Assembly (NCBI GenBank): GCA_019116185.1
Contig: DXCD01000232.1
Location: 1-35,670, forward strand
Direction of reading: 5' to 3'
DNA: 35,670 nucleotides
From: Candidatus Mediterraneibacter stercorigallinarum
GTDB taxonomy: Bacteria > Bacillota > Clostridia > Lachnospirales > Lachnospiraceae
Shown: piece after piece, positions 7,915 through 14,657 of the stretch
Position numbering within the stretch: position 1 is the stretch's first letter
Layout of the letters: the number at the start of each line of letters is the position of its first letter
Translations under genes and position numbers: made by a program
Notes under the pieces: generated by a model
What the model was told of the DNA's origin: nothing
Databases searched by the model: none
What the model saw: the letters and a program-made list of their open reading frames with translations, nothing else

Positions 7915-8277
7915 ATGAAATTAAAAAATGTACTCATTGTAGTGAATGATATTGAGAGGTCCAGACAATTCTATCGATCCCTCTTCGGGCTGGATGTGAT
8001 CCTTGACAGCGGGGGAAATGTCGTCCTGACCGAAGGGCTGGTGCTTCAGGATGCCTCTGTATGGCAGAAGGAAACTGGTCAGGAAATTCTGTTCCAAAAC
8101 CATGCCTCAGAACTTTATTTTGAAGAGTCGGATATTGATGGATTTATTAAGAAACTGGAAAATTTCCCTGACGCGATCGAATATGTAACCCGGCCCACAA
8201 AGCTGCCCTGGGGGCAGACACTCATCCGCCTCTATGATCCGGATAAAAACCTGATCGAGGTCAGGACGCCCTCATAA
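7915..8277 (+). CDS. VOC (glyoxalase/bleomycin-resistance) family protein
   Basis: This is a 120-residue single-domain protein with the vicinal oxygen chelate fold made of two beta-alpha-beta-beta-beta units. The first begins KNVLIVVNDIERSRQFYRSLFGLDV. The second ends in WGQTLIRLYDPDKNLIEVRTP, with the usual metal-site glutamate near the end (LIEV). Members include glyoxalases, dioxygenases and drug-binding resistance proteins, and the substrate here cannot be named. The ATG at 7915 has GGAGGT 8 bases upstream. It follows the DUF5655 gene by 53 bases. Confidence 0.88.
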   Translation: MKLKNVLIVVNDIERSRQFYRSLFGLDVILDSGGNVVLTEGLVLQDASVWQKETGQEILFQNHASELYFEESDIDGFIKKLENFPDAIEYVTRPTKLPWGQTLIRLYDPDKNLIEVRTPS

Positions 8278-8317
8278 GCAGCCCCGTAAAATGATGATCC
8301 GAAAGGAGTGTACTGCC

Positions 8318-8785
8318 ATGAAGATCCGGCGCCACAGAGTCAAAGACCCTCGCGGCAGTCGCCAAATGGACATGCCGGCATGTCCGCTTGGCTCGTTGCC
8401 CGCGGGAATAAAAATATTCTTTCTTCTCACTTGTATTACTATTTTTTCCGCATTCAGCGCCGCAGGATGCAGCCGTTCGTCATCCACAGCCGAAAATGCC
8501 TCGCCGGAAACACTCTATGCTTCAGATAATGAAATTGACATGTTCATCTATGAAGGCACTGCATATGTCAATGCGTCAGATTTGGACTGGGTCGGCGAAC
8601 TCTCGCTCGCGAAAGGTGAAAAGCTTGGGACGATCAGCCGCTCGGATGTGACAGATGATTTTCAGGACTGGGATGCAACCATCCTTCCGGAAGGGACTGC
8701 TGTTTATAAATCGGGGGAATCTCAAGTACTGCTCGCCGAGACAGAAGACGCCCTGATCCCTTATCTCAAATATGCAGAAGGTTAG
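8318..8785 (+). CDS. Putative lipoprotein of unknown function
   Basis: This is a 155-residue protein that I do not recognise. The start at 8318 follows GAAAGGAG by 10 bases. A long basic N-region of about 30 residues precedes a hydrophobic stretch (IKIFFLLTCITIFSAF) and a lipobox SAAGC, with the lipidated cysteine at residue 51. The mature part is acidic and Ser/Asp-rich, with repeated short beta-like phrases (IYEGTAYVNASDL, GTAVYKSGESQVLLAE). It is probably anchored to the outer face of the membrane. It is the last gene before atpD, and its relation to the ATPase is unknown. Confidence 0.65.
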   Translation: MKIRRHRVKDPRGSRQMDMPACPLGSLPAGIKIFFLLTCITIFSAFSAAGCSRSSSTAENASPETLYASDNEIDMFIYEGTAYVNASDLDWVGELSLAKGEKLGTISRSDVTDDFQDWDATILPEGTAVYKSGESQVLLAETEDALIPYLKYAEG

Positions 8786-8844
8786 AAATCCGGCATGGCT
8801 GAAGGGATCATACATTTGACTGAAATATTTTAAGGAGGGATTCT

Positions 8845-9468
8845 ATGGATCCGCGTACATTTCCTACCAAAGGGAATCTGATGCTGGCAAAGAATTCGCT
8901 GGCACTTGCCAAACAGGGCTATGACCTGATGGACAAAAAACGAAATATCCTGATCCGGGAGCTGATGGACCTGATCGACGAGGCACGCAGCATTCAGGAA
9001 GAGATCGACACGACCTTCACCTATGCATATCAGTGTCTCCAGCGCGCCAATATCGAGAACGGGATCAGCAATGTAGAACTCCTCGCATACACTGTGCCTA
9101 TCGAGAATTCTATCACGATTCAGACCCGGAGCATCATGGGGACAGAGATCCCTCATGTAAAATATGTGCCGGATGCAGGCCGGCCGACCTATTCGTTCAG
9201 CACTACCCGGGAGTCCATTGACAAGGCAAGAGAAGCCTTCCGCAAGGTAAAGGATCTCACTGTGAAGCTGTCTATGGTAGAGAACGCCGCATACCGGCTG
9301 GCAAGCAATATCAAAAAGACACAGAAGCGCGCGAACGCGCTCCAGAATATCACGATCCCCATGTACTCTTCTCTTGTGTACACGATCACAAACGCACTGG
9401 AGGAAAAGGACCGCGAAGAGTTCACACGCTTAAAGGTCATAAAGCGGATGAAGGCGAAAAAAGGTTAG
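8845..9468 (+). CDS. atpD: V-type ATP synthase subunit D (central rotor shaft)
   Basis: This is the central stalk of the V-type ATPase, a long antiparallel coiled coil that couples the head to the K ring. It has 207 residues. The N-terminus (FPTKGNLMLAKNSLALAKQGYDLMDKKR) and the C-terminal helix (KKTQKRANALQNITIP) are diagnostic of the D family. The start at 8845 follows TAAGGAGGG. It is separated from atpB by 2.2 kb of unrelated genes, which is unusual because D normally follows B directly. Its 3' end overlaps the convergent flavoprotein gene by 32 bases. Confidence 0.96.
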   Translation: MDPRTFPTKGNLMLAKNSLALAKQGYDLMDKKRNILIRELMDLIDEARSIQEEIDTTFTYAYQCLQRANIENGISNVELLAYTVPIENSITIQTRSIMGTEIPHVKYVPDAGRPTYSFSTTRESIDKAREAFRKVKDLTVKLSMVENAAYRLASNIKKTQKRANALQNITIPMYSSLVYTITNALEEKDREEFTRLKVIKRMKAKKG

Positions 9469-10687
9469 GCTTTGTCTGCCGCACATATTCATCCATTGCA
9501 TCTGCAATCATTTTTGAACATTTTACAGCTTCGACCACGGTCTTTGCGCCCGTGACGACATCCCCTGAGGCGAAGATCCCCTTCATGGTGGTCTCGCCTT
9601 TTTCATCGGTCTTTAAAAGCCCTTTCTCATCTACTTTCAGTTCTTTATCTCTGTTGACAATCCTGTCCTGGGGGCCCTGGGATATCGAGATAATGATACT
9701 GTCCGCGGAAACGAATCTTGCGGTTTCTTCATGTTTTATCATTTGTCCTTTTTCATCCCATTCCACATCACAGATCATAACACCGTCATCTTTGATCTCT
9801 ACCGCTGTCTGCAGAAACTCAAACTGAACCCCATCTATCTTTGCATACTCGACCTCTTTTGGAGATGCCGCCGGCACCTCTGTAACAGAATAAACCGTGA
9901 CATGCTGTGATCCTTTGCGGATCGCTGTCCTCGCCACATCCATCGCCGCGTTCCCTGCTCCGATAACCGCCACTCGTTCCCCCAGGTCATAGACGTCCGG
10001 ATTGTTCAGATAGTTGATGCCATAGTGGACATTACCGAACGTTTCTCCCGGAATGTTCAGACGATACGGCCGCCACGTACCGGTTCCGATAAATACCGCG
10101 TCATATCCGTCTTTCAACAGGTCCTGGACACCTGTAGATCCGCCCAGAGCGAAATTCGGCCGGAAACGGATTCCCAGTTCTTTCATCTTTACATAATACC
10201 GGTCCAGTATGGTCTTCGGAAGACGGAATTCCGGGATACCGTATCTGAGGATTCCTCCGATCTTCTCCCGGATCTCAAAGACCGTGACTCTGTATCCCCG
10301 GCAGGCCATCAGGATTGCAATGGTAATCCCGGCCGGACCTGCGCCGACCACGCCGATCCTGCCGCCGTTCCACGGCTTCTTCTCCAGTTTCATCTTATCA
10401 AAACACGTATCCGAAATATAATTCTCAATCGAAGAAATATGCACTGGCTCTCCCTTGATCCCCTTTATGCAGTGCCCTTCACACTGCTTTTCATGGTCGC
10501 ATACAAGGGAGCAGATAACTGACAGCGGATTATTGGCGAACACCATTTCTGCCGCTTCTGTCATCTGCCCGCCCAGAAACATCTGAATCATTTCCGGGAT
10601 CGGCGTATTGATCGGACACCCCTCCCTGCATTTTGGTTTTTTACAGTTCAGACACCTCTTTGCTTCATCAATCGCATGCAGTCCCAT
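9437..10687 (-). CDS. NAD(P)-dependent FAD oxidoreductase, GltD-like
   Basis: This flavoprotein is related to the glutamate synthase small subunit, 416 residues. The N-terminal domain has two cysteine clusters (CLNCKKPKCREGC at about 12-24, and CSLVCDHEKQCEGHC near 58-73) that in this family bind Fe-S clusters. Then follow a FAD-binding GAGPAGI near 116 and an NAD(P)-binding GAGNAAMDVART near 246. The final FAD contact is GIFASGDVVTG near 369. No large glutamate synthase subunit lies nearby, so its partner and substrate are unknown; related proteins also act as electron-transfer subunits. The start has AGGAGGT upstream. Its last codons overlap atpD on the other strand. Confidence 0.88.
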   Translation of the reverse strand: MGLHAIDEAKRCLNCKKPKCREGCPINTPIPEMIQMFLGGQMTEAAEMVFANNPLSVICSLVCDHEKQCEGHCIKGIKGEPVHISSIENYISDTCFDKMKLEKKPWNGGRIGVVGAGPAGITIAILMACRGYRVTVFEIREKIGGILRYGIPEFRLPKTILDRYYVKMKELGIRFRPNFALGGSTGVQDLLKDGYDAVFIGTGTWRPYRLNIPGETFGNVHYGINYLNNPDVYDLGERVAVIGAGNAAMDVARTAIRKGSQHVTVYSVTEVPAASPKEVEYAKIDGVQFEFLQTAVEIKDDGVMICDVEWDEKGQMIKHEETARFVSADSIIISISQGPQDRIVNRDKELKVDEKGLLKTDEKGETTMKGIFASGDVVTGAKTVVEAVKCSKMIADAMDEYVRQTKPNLFSPSSAL

Positions 10688-10905
10688 CTGCGCTACCTCC
10701 TGTTATTAGTCATTGTACTTCCTTCTTTTCCAGCTTCAGCACCGTACGCGCTGTCTATGCTTTTAGTCTGCCATGAAATTAAAAAAAGTCAACGATCGTT
10801 ATTTTATTAACCGCGGCTTTAGTGTCTCCCCTGTATTTACTGTCAGAGTATTCCTTTGTACCCGTATGTAAGTTTATCGTTCCTGTTTAAAGCTTATCGC
10901 CTTTT
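10688..10905. other. Intergenic region upstream of the GltD-like gene
   Basis: On the minus strand a TTGACT lies at plus 10787-10792, but no convincing -10 follows at standard spacing. A perfect 10-base palindrome, AACGATCGTT (10791-10800), overlaps it and could be an operator. I see no RNA gene and no clear terminator for the upstream DUF6145-type gene. Confidence 0.35.
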
Positions 10906-11262
10906 TTATTCCTCCGGATCCCGGAACTCATCCGTCTCGATCTCTTCCCCGAGATAAAACACCCGGAAAAACAGCTCCAGAGACTCGAACAGTTCCCTTT
11001 TTTTCTGCTGAAGTTCTTTGATCTTCAGCACACTTCCGATCTCATCAAAAGCGAAATCATTCTCCGCGTGATCCACCTTCAGCTCCAGATTTCCATCCTC
11101 GTCAAACACAAGCATCAAAATGCCGCCCACATCTTCCGTATATAGTACGCACATGATCTTGAGTTCCTCTTTGATACTCTCCGGAAGCGCGTCGAACTCC
11201 GGATTCAAATAAAATTTCTGTTCATATGCACTTGCTGCGCATAATACAAATTCTTCGTCCAT
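10906..11262 (-). CDS. DUF6145-type protein
   Basis: This is a 118-residue acidic cytosolic protein. The opening DEEFVLCAASAYEQKFYLNPEF, then IMCVLYTEDVGGIL and EIGSVLKIKELQQKKRELFESL, match my memory of a Lachnospiraceae family filed as DUF6145, with no known function. The assignment is from memory and should be treated as moderate. The start follows AAGGAT. It lies downstream of birA, separated by a large palindrome. Confidence 0.6.
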   Translation of the reverse strand: MDEEFVLCAASAYEQKFYLNPEFDALPESIKEELKIMCVLYTEDVGGILMLVFDEDGNLELKVDHAENDFAFDEIGSVLKIKELQQKKRELFESLELFFRVFYLGEEIETDEFRDPEE

Positions 11263-11301
11263 ACTTATCCTTTCTGTCAGAATTTTCTGATTATTTCTCT
11301 C

Positions 11302-11341
11302 AAAGGGGTCAGACCCCTCCCAGGAGGGGTCTGACCCCTTT
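11302..11341. repeat. 40-bp perfect palindrome built on GGGGTCAGACCCC
   Basis: Two 19-base arms separated by CA form a perfect inverted repeat, and each arm itself contains the inverted repeat GGGGTC-A-GACCCC or its mate. It lies between birA and the DUF6145-type gene, both on the minus strand. The minus-strand side is followed only by TTTGAGAG, so it is not a textbook terminator, though it could end or process transcripts. Similar GGGGTC palindromes are dispersed in many bacterial genomes. Confidence 0.75.
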
Positions 11342-11368
11342 TGACAGCGTTTTCTGACAATTCATATT

Positions 11369-12355
11369 TTACACATATCCATACACACCGCGCACGGATA
11401 CTTCTCCTGCGTACACGGTTTCTTCTGTCCCGTCCCCCCGCCGCACGATCAGCTCGCCGGTGGGCGTAATGCCCAGCGCATGCGCCTGATACTGCTCTTT
11501 TGCGCCGATTATGCGTACATCTTTGTCTTTGTTGACAAGAAGTGCACTGTACTTCTCCATCAGCCCTGTCAGGTCTTCTGTCTGCAAAAACGTCTCATAA
11601 TTCTTCTCCATGTGCTTCATGACCGCCGCGATAATGGGGGCCCGTCTGACTGTGTGCCCGCATTCTATTCGAAGAGAAGTTGCAGTATTGCGGATCTCAT
11701 CCGGAAATTCCTGTAAATTTACGTTAATTCCGATTCCCACAGTAACATGGTTAATGTAGTCAATCTGCGTACTCAGTTCCGTCAGAATACCCACCAGCTT
11801 CCTGCCCTCTATAATAATGTCATTTGGCCACTTGATCTGAACATTCACATCCTCGCAGTCCATGATCCCCTCAGCCACGCTGCAAGCAGCCACCAAAGTC
11901 AGCATAGAAGCCTTATCCGGGCGGAACTTCGGACGGAGCAGCAAAGACATGTAAATACTTCCGCCTGCGGGCGATTCCCATGCACGTCCTCTTCTTCCTC
12001 TTCCGGCTGTCTGCCTGTCCGCCACTGCCAGAGTGCCGTGGGGCGCGCCTTCATCTCCAAGCTGCTTGATCCTTAAGTTTGTGGAATCAGTCGCATCATA
12101 ATATACGATGTTCTTCCCCGCCCAGCGGGTATCCATAAGACTGTCCAGTTCTTCCTTTGTCATCACATCCGGGCTGTCCACAATGTGATACCCCTTATTC
12201 CGCACTGCTTCTACCCGATAGCCCTCATCCTGGAGCTGGCGGATCACCTTCCACACCGCGGTCCTTGAGACGCCGAATCTGTCGCTGATCTGCTGCCCGG
12301 AAATATATCCGTCTGTCTCCCGGAGCAGTTTTAAAATTTCTGTTTTCATACCCAT
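11369..12355 (-). CDS. birA: Bifunctional biotin--[acetyl-CoA-carboxylase] ligase / biotin operon repressor
   Basis: This enzyme activates biotin as biotinyl-AMP and attaches it to carrier proteins. In this longer class it also represses biotin genes. It has 328 residues. Residues 1-60 form a winged HTH (ISGQQISDRFGVSRTAVWKVI). The catalytic domain has the biotinyl-AMP loop GRGRRG at 118-123 and the segment IKWPNDIIIEGRKLVGILTE. The C-terminal SH3-like domain ends in VYAGEVSVRGVYGYV. ATG 12355 follows AGGATTCAA; an internal ATG two codons in is the alternative. No biotin synthesis or uptake gene is adjacent. Confidence 0.95.
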   Translation of the reverse strand: MGMKTEILKLLRETDGYISGQQISDRFGVSRTAVWKVIRQLQDEGYRVEAVRNKGYHIVDSPDVMTKEELDSLMDTRWAGKNIVYYDATDSTNLRIKQLGDEGAPHGTLAVADRQTAGRGRRGRAWESPAGGSIYMSLLLRPKFRPDKASMLTLVAACSVAEGIMDCEDVNVQIKWPNDIIIEGRKLVGILTELSTQIDYINHVTVGIGINVNLQEFPDEIRNTATSLRIECGHTVRRAPIIAAVMKHMEKNYETFLQTEDLTGLMEKYSALLVNKDKDVRIIGAKEQYQAHALGITPTGELIVRRGDGTEETVYAGEVSVRGVYGYV

Positions 12356-12362
12356 TTGAATC

Positions 12363-12674
12363 CTATCTTATCCTATCTATAATATCTTGTACCTCTTTTT
12401 CGGTCATTTCCAGAGCTTCCGCTATTTCTGAGACAGTTCTGCCTTTTTCCATTTTCTTTCTTATCATATCAGCAAGAAGCTGTGCTCGTCCTTCTTCTCT
12501 CCCCTCTTCTTTTGCCTCAGCTCTTTCCATGCGTATATGCTTTTCAGCATCATATTCATAAATACTCACTTTTTTCGCCTCCGCCCTGTTTTTCTCCAAA
12601 AAATCTGACAGAATCCCTTCTTTAAATCCATAAAATCTCTCTGCTGATATAGTGGAATAAAAGCATTGAGATTT
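12363..12674 (-). pseudogene. C-terminal remnant of an Rpn/PDDEXK-family transposase-like nuclease
   Basis: An open frame of about 103 codons runs on the minus strand from just after a TAG at 12675-12677. It reads ERFYGFKEGILSDFLEKNRAEAKKVSIYEYD..., the C-terminal end typical of Rpn/PDDEXK_2 proteins, followed by an EEGREEGR repeat and a short helix-turn-helix-like tail (TVSEIAEALEMTEKEVQDII). The nuclease domain that should precede it is missing, and the only in-frame start is a TTG at 12599. I read it as a decayed gene. It ends 8 bases before birA begins. Confidence 0.7.
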
Positions 12675-12923
12675 CTATTCTGTCTTAAAACGGACCATTC
12701 AGATATGATATAGATACAGATATCAGATTAACAAGAAATAATAATGCTTTGGGAGTATTTTAACATAATCCGCTTTTAAATTCCATCTTCATTTTTCGAT
12801 CTGCCCAGAAGGAAATTATTATGTTCCGGCTGAATGGAAATGCCGTCCTCGATCGTATTAATAGTAAAACACATAAAAATTTACATTTCCCATATTTAGG
12901 GATAAACTGAAGGAGAAATGAAA
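12675..12923. other. AT-rich intergenic region before the secreted protein gene
   Basis: About 250 bases hold no gene that I can support. The left part may be eroded sequence of the Rpn relic. The right part must contain the promoter of the sigma-factor cluster. I could not identify a confident sigma-A or ECF-type promoter pair in it. Confidence 0.4.
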
Positions 12924-13262
12924 ATGAAAAAAGTTACAACTGCAATCGTCATTTCAGCTTTTGTCATTGTCCTGGGAGGCACTGCCGCATTTGCCGCAGG
13001 GTACGGCAGACAGGAGACGCGTGGCACAGCGGGAAACAGGCAGTATTCCACGGACTCAGCCTGCCAGGGCACAGGATATCATTTCACGGACGCGGACGGC
13101 GACGGCATATGCGATTACCGGGATACAGCCGAGAGCACAGGAGTCTGTCCCTATCATGAAGACCATATGTCAGAACGCCCGCATCACGCAGACAACGCAG
13201 GCAATGGTGCAGGCAGCGGCACCTGCTTTGGGCACCACAGCCGCCACGGCGCTCTCAGGTAA
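12924..13262 (+). CDS. Small secreted His-rich protein with a calcium-loop motif
   Basis: This is a 112-residue protein. I chose the ATG at 12924 over 12918 because AGGAGA ends 7 bases upstream of it. A signal peptide spans residues 1 to about 22 (KKVTTAIVISAFVIVLGG, cleavage likely after AFA). The mature part contains DADGDGICDYRD near residues 55-66, the D-x-D-x-D-G pattern of EF-hand or thrombospondin-3-type calcium loops. After it comes a Cys/His-rich tail (CPYHEDHMSERPHH, CFGHHSRHG). I do not know its function. It sits directly upstream of an ECF sigma factor and an anti-sigma factor whose tail is also His-rich, which suggests that it is a product or a sensor of that system. Confidence 0.7.
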   Translation: MKKVTTAIVISAFVIVLGGTAAFAAGYGRQETRGTAGNRQYSTDSACQGTGYHFTDADGDGICDYRDTAESTGVCPYHEDHMSERPHHADNAGNGAGSGTCFGHHSRHGALR

Positions 13263-13348
13263 GCTGTCCGCATAAGCCATAAGACCGGCAGCAATTCAGG
13301 CAGACAGGATCTTTACCGTCAAAAACACTCGAGGAATGGAGAAAAAAC

Positions 13349-13834
13349 ATGCGCAGTGAGGAAGACGCAAACCGTGCAGTAGATTTCTATGGGGACACAG
13401 TCCGCAGGATCTGCATGATCCATCTGAAAAACATGACTGACACAGAAGACATATTTCAGACTGTATTCCTGAAATACGTCCTCCACACTGCGCCCTTTGA
13501 CAGCCCGGAGCATGAAAAGGCATGGATCATCCGGGTCACTGTCAACGCCTGCAAAGATCTGCTGAAGAGCTTTTTCCATACCCGCACCGTGCCCCTGGAC
13601 GCCCTGACCGAAACATCTCAGGAGATTCCGGAAGACTACTCTGAAGTATTGGAAGCAGTCCTGGCACTGCCGGAAAAATACAAAGATCCGATCTACCTCC
13701 ACTACTATGAAGGATACACGGCAGAAGAGATCGGACGGATCCTGCACAAAAACACAAACACGGTTTACACACTTCTGACCCGCGCAAGGCAGATGCTGAA
13801 AACCAGGCTGAAAGGGATGGCAGAAGATGGATAA
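13349..13834 (+). CDS. ECF-type RNA polymerase sigma factor
   Basis: This 161-residue protein has just the two regions of an ECF sigma factor. Region 2 covers roughly residues 8-75 (VDFYGDTVRRICMIHLKNMTDTEDIFQTVFLKYV), and region 4 covers roughly 108-156 (LPEKYKDPIYLHYYEGYTAEEIGRIL, then NTVYTLLTRARQMLK). It would direct RNA polymerase to a small regulon, probably including this cluster. The start has GGAG upstream. The stop overlaps the anti-sigma start by 8 bases, a coupling typical of sigma/anti-sigma pairs. Confidence 0.92.
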   Translation: MRSEEDANRAVDFYGDTVRRICMIHLKNMTDTEDIFQTVFLKYVLHTAPFDSPEHEKAWIIRVTVNACKDLLKSFFHTRTVPLDALTETSQEIPEDYSEVLEAVLALPEKYKDPIYLHYYEGYTAEEIGRILHKNTNTVYTLLTRARQMLKTRLKGMAEDG

Positions 13835-14630
13835 GAATTTCGAAAAGTTATTAAAAGAATCCTTAGATGAGATCCGGGCAGAAGATAAACTGACCGCACA
13901 GACAAAAGCATATCTCGCACAGCAGATCGTTCAGAAAAAGCGGCGTCCCCGTCCGGCTCTGCGGGCAGCCGCCGCTGCTGCCTGCCTGCTCCTGCTCACC
14001 ACAGTTTCTGCCGGCGGAGCCTGGGTGTATCTGACACCTGACGCATATATCAGCATAGACATCAACCCGTCACTGGAATTCGGAATCAACAGATTCGGCA
14101 GGATCGTCTCTGTGGAAAGTTTCAATGATGACGGGCAGGATCTTGCGGAACAGCTGGATATCCGATATATGGATTACAACGATGCCCTGGAAGAGTTTCT
14201 ATCCGAAGAGGCTGTGCAGGCCTATCTGTCGGACGGCGCTTTTATGTCCGTCACCGTGGCTTGCAGCGATGATGAAAAAAGCAGCCGGATCCTTGCAAAC
14301 GTGGAGTCCTGCACAGCGGGCCATTCCAATATCAGCTGCCACTCCGCCAATATAGAGGAAATGGACGAAGCCCACAGCGCGGGACTCTCCTTAGGCAAAT
14401 ACCGGGCATACCTTGAACTTAAAGAGCTGGATCCTTCCGTCACCACAGATGAGATCCGCGATCTGTCCATGCGTGAGATACGGGATCTCATCGACTCATA
14501 TGACGCCGAAAATAACGAACAGTCTGACAGCAGCGGCAATTCAGCCTCAGAGAACCCAGACTCCGGGGGACCAAAAAACCAGGGATATCATCATGGGACC
14601 GGACACGGGCGCCACGAGGATGAGAACTGA
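13827..14630 (+). CDS. RsgI-like membrane anti-sigma factor with His-rich tail
   Basis: This 267-residue protein is predicted to hold the ECF sigma factor at the membrane. Residues 1-42 are cytosolic and charged, and one membrane helix spans about 45-66. The outer part begins with AYISIDINPSLEFGINRFGRIVSVE (residues 73-98), the hallmark of the RsgI middle domain. The C-terminal 35 residues are Ser/Asn/Gly-rich and end in a His cluster (YHHGTGHGRHEDE). RsgI proteins usually have an outer sensor module; here the only candidate is this tail. The gene overlaps the sigma gene and stops 28 bases before the convergent exporter gene. Confidence 0.85.
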   Translation: MDKNFEKLLKESLDEIRAEDKLTAQTKAYLAQQIVQKKRRPRPALRAAAAAACLLLLTTVSAGGAWVYLTPDAYISIDINPSLEFGINRFGRIVSVESFNDDGQDLAEQLDIRYMDYNDALEEFLSEEAVQAYLSDGAFMSVTVACSDDEKSSRILANVESCTAGHSNISCHSANIEEMDEAHSAGLSLGKYRAYLELKELDPSVTTDEIRDLSMREIRDLIDSYDAENNEQSDSSGNSASENPDSGGPKNQGYHHGTGHGRHEDEN

Positions 14631-14657
14631 CATCTCCGTGACGCGCTGCCGGCGCCT

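Noticed and set aside
11302..11341. The palindrome as an ordinary terminator
   Set aside because: The coding-strand tail is TTTGAGAG, not a T run, and the nested symmetry is greater than a terminator requires.
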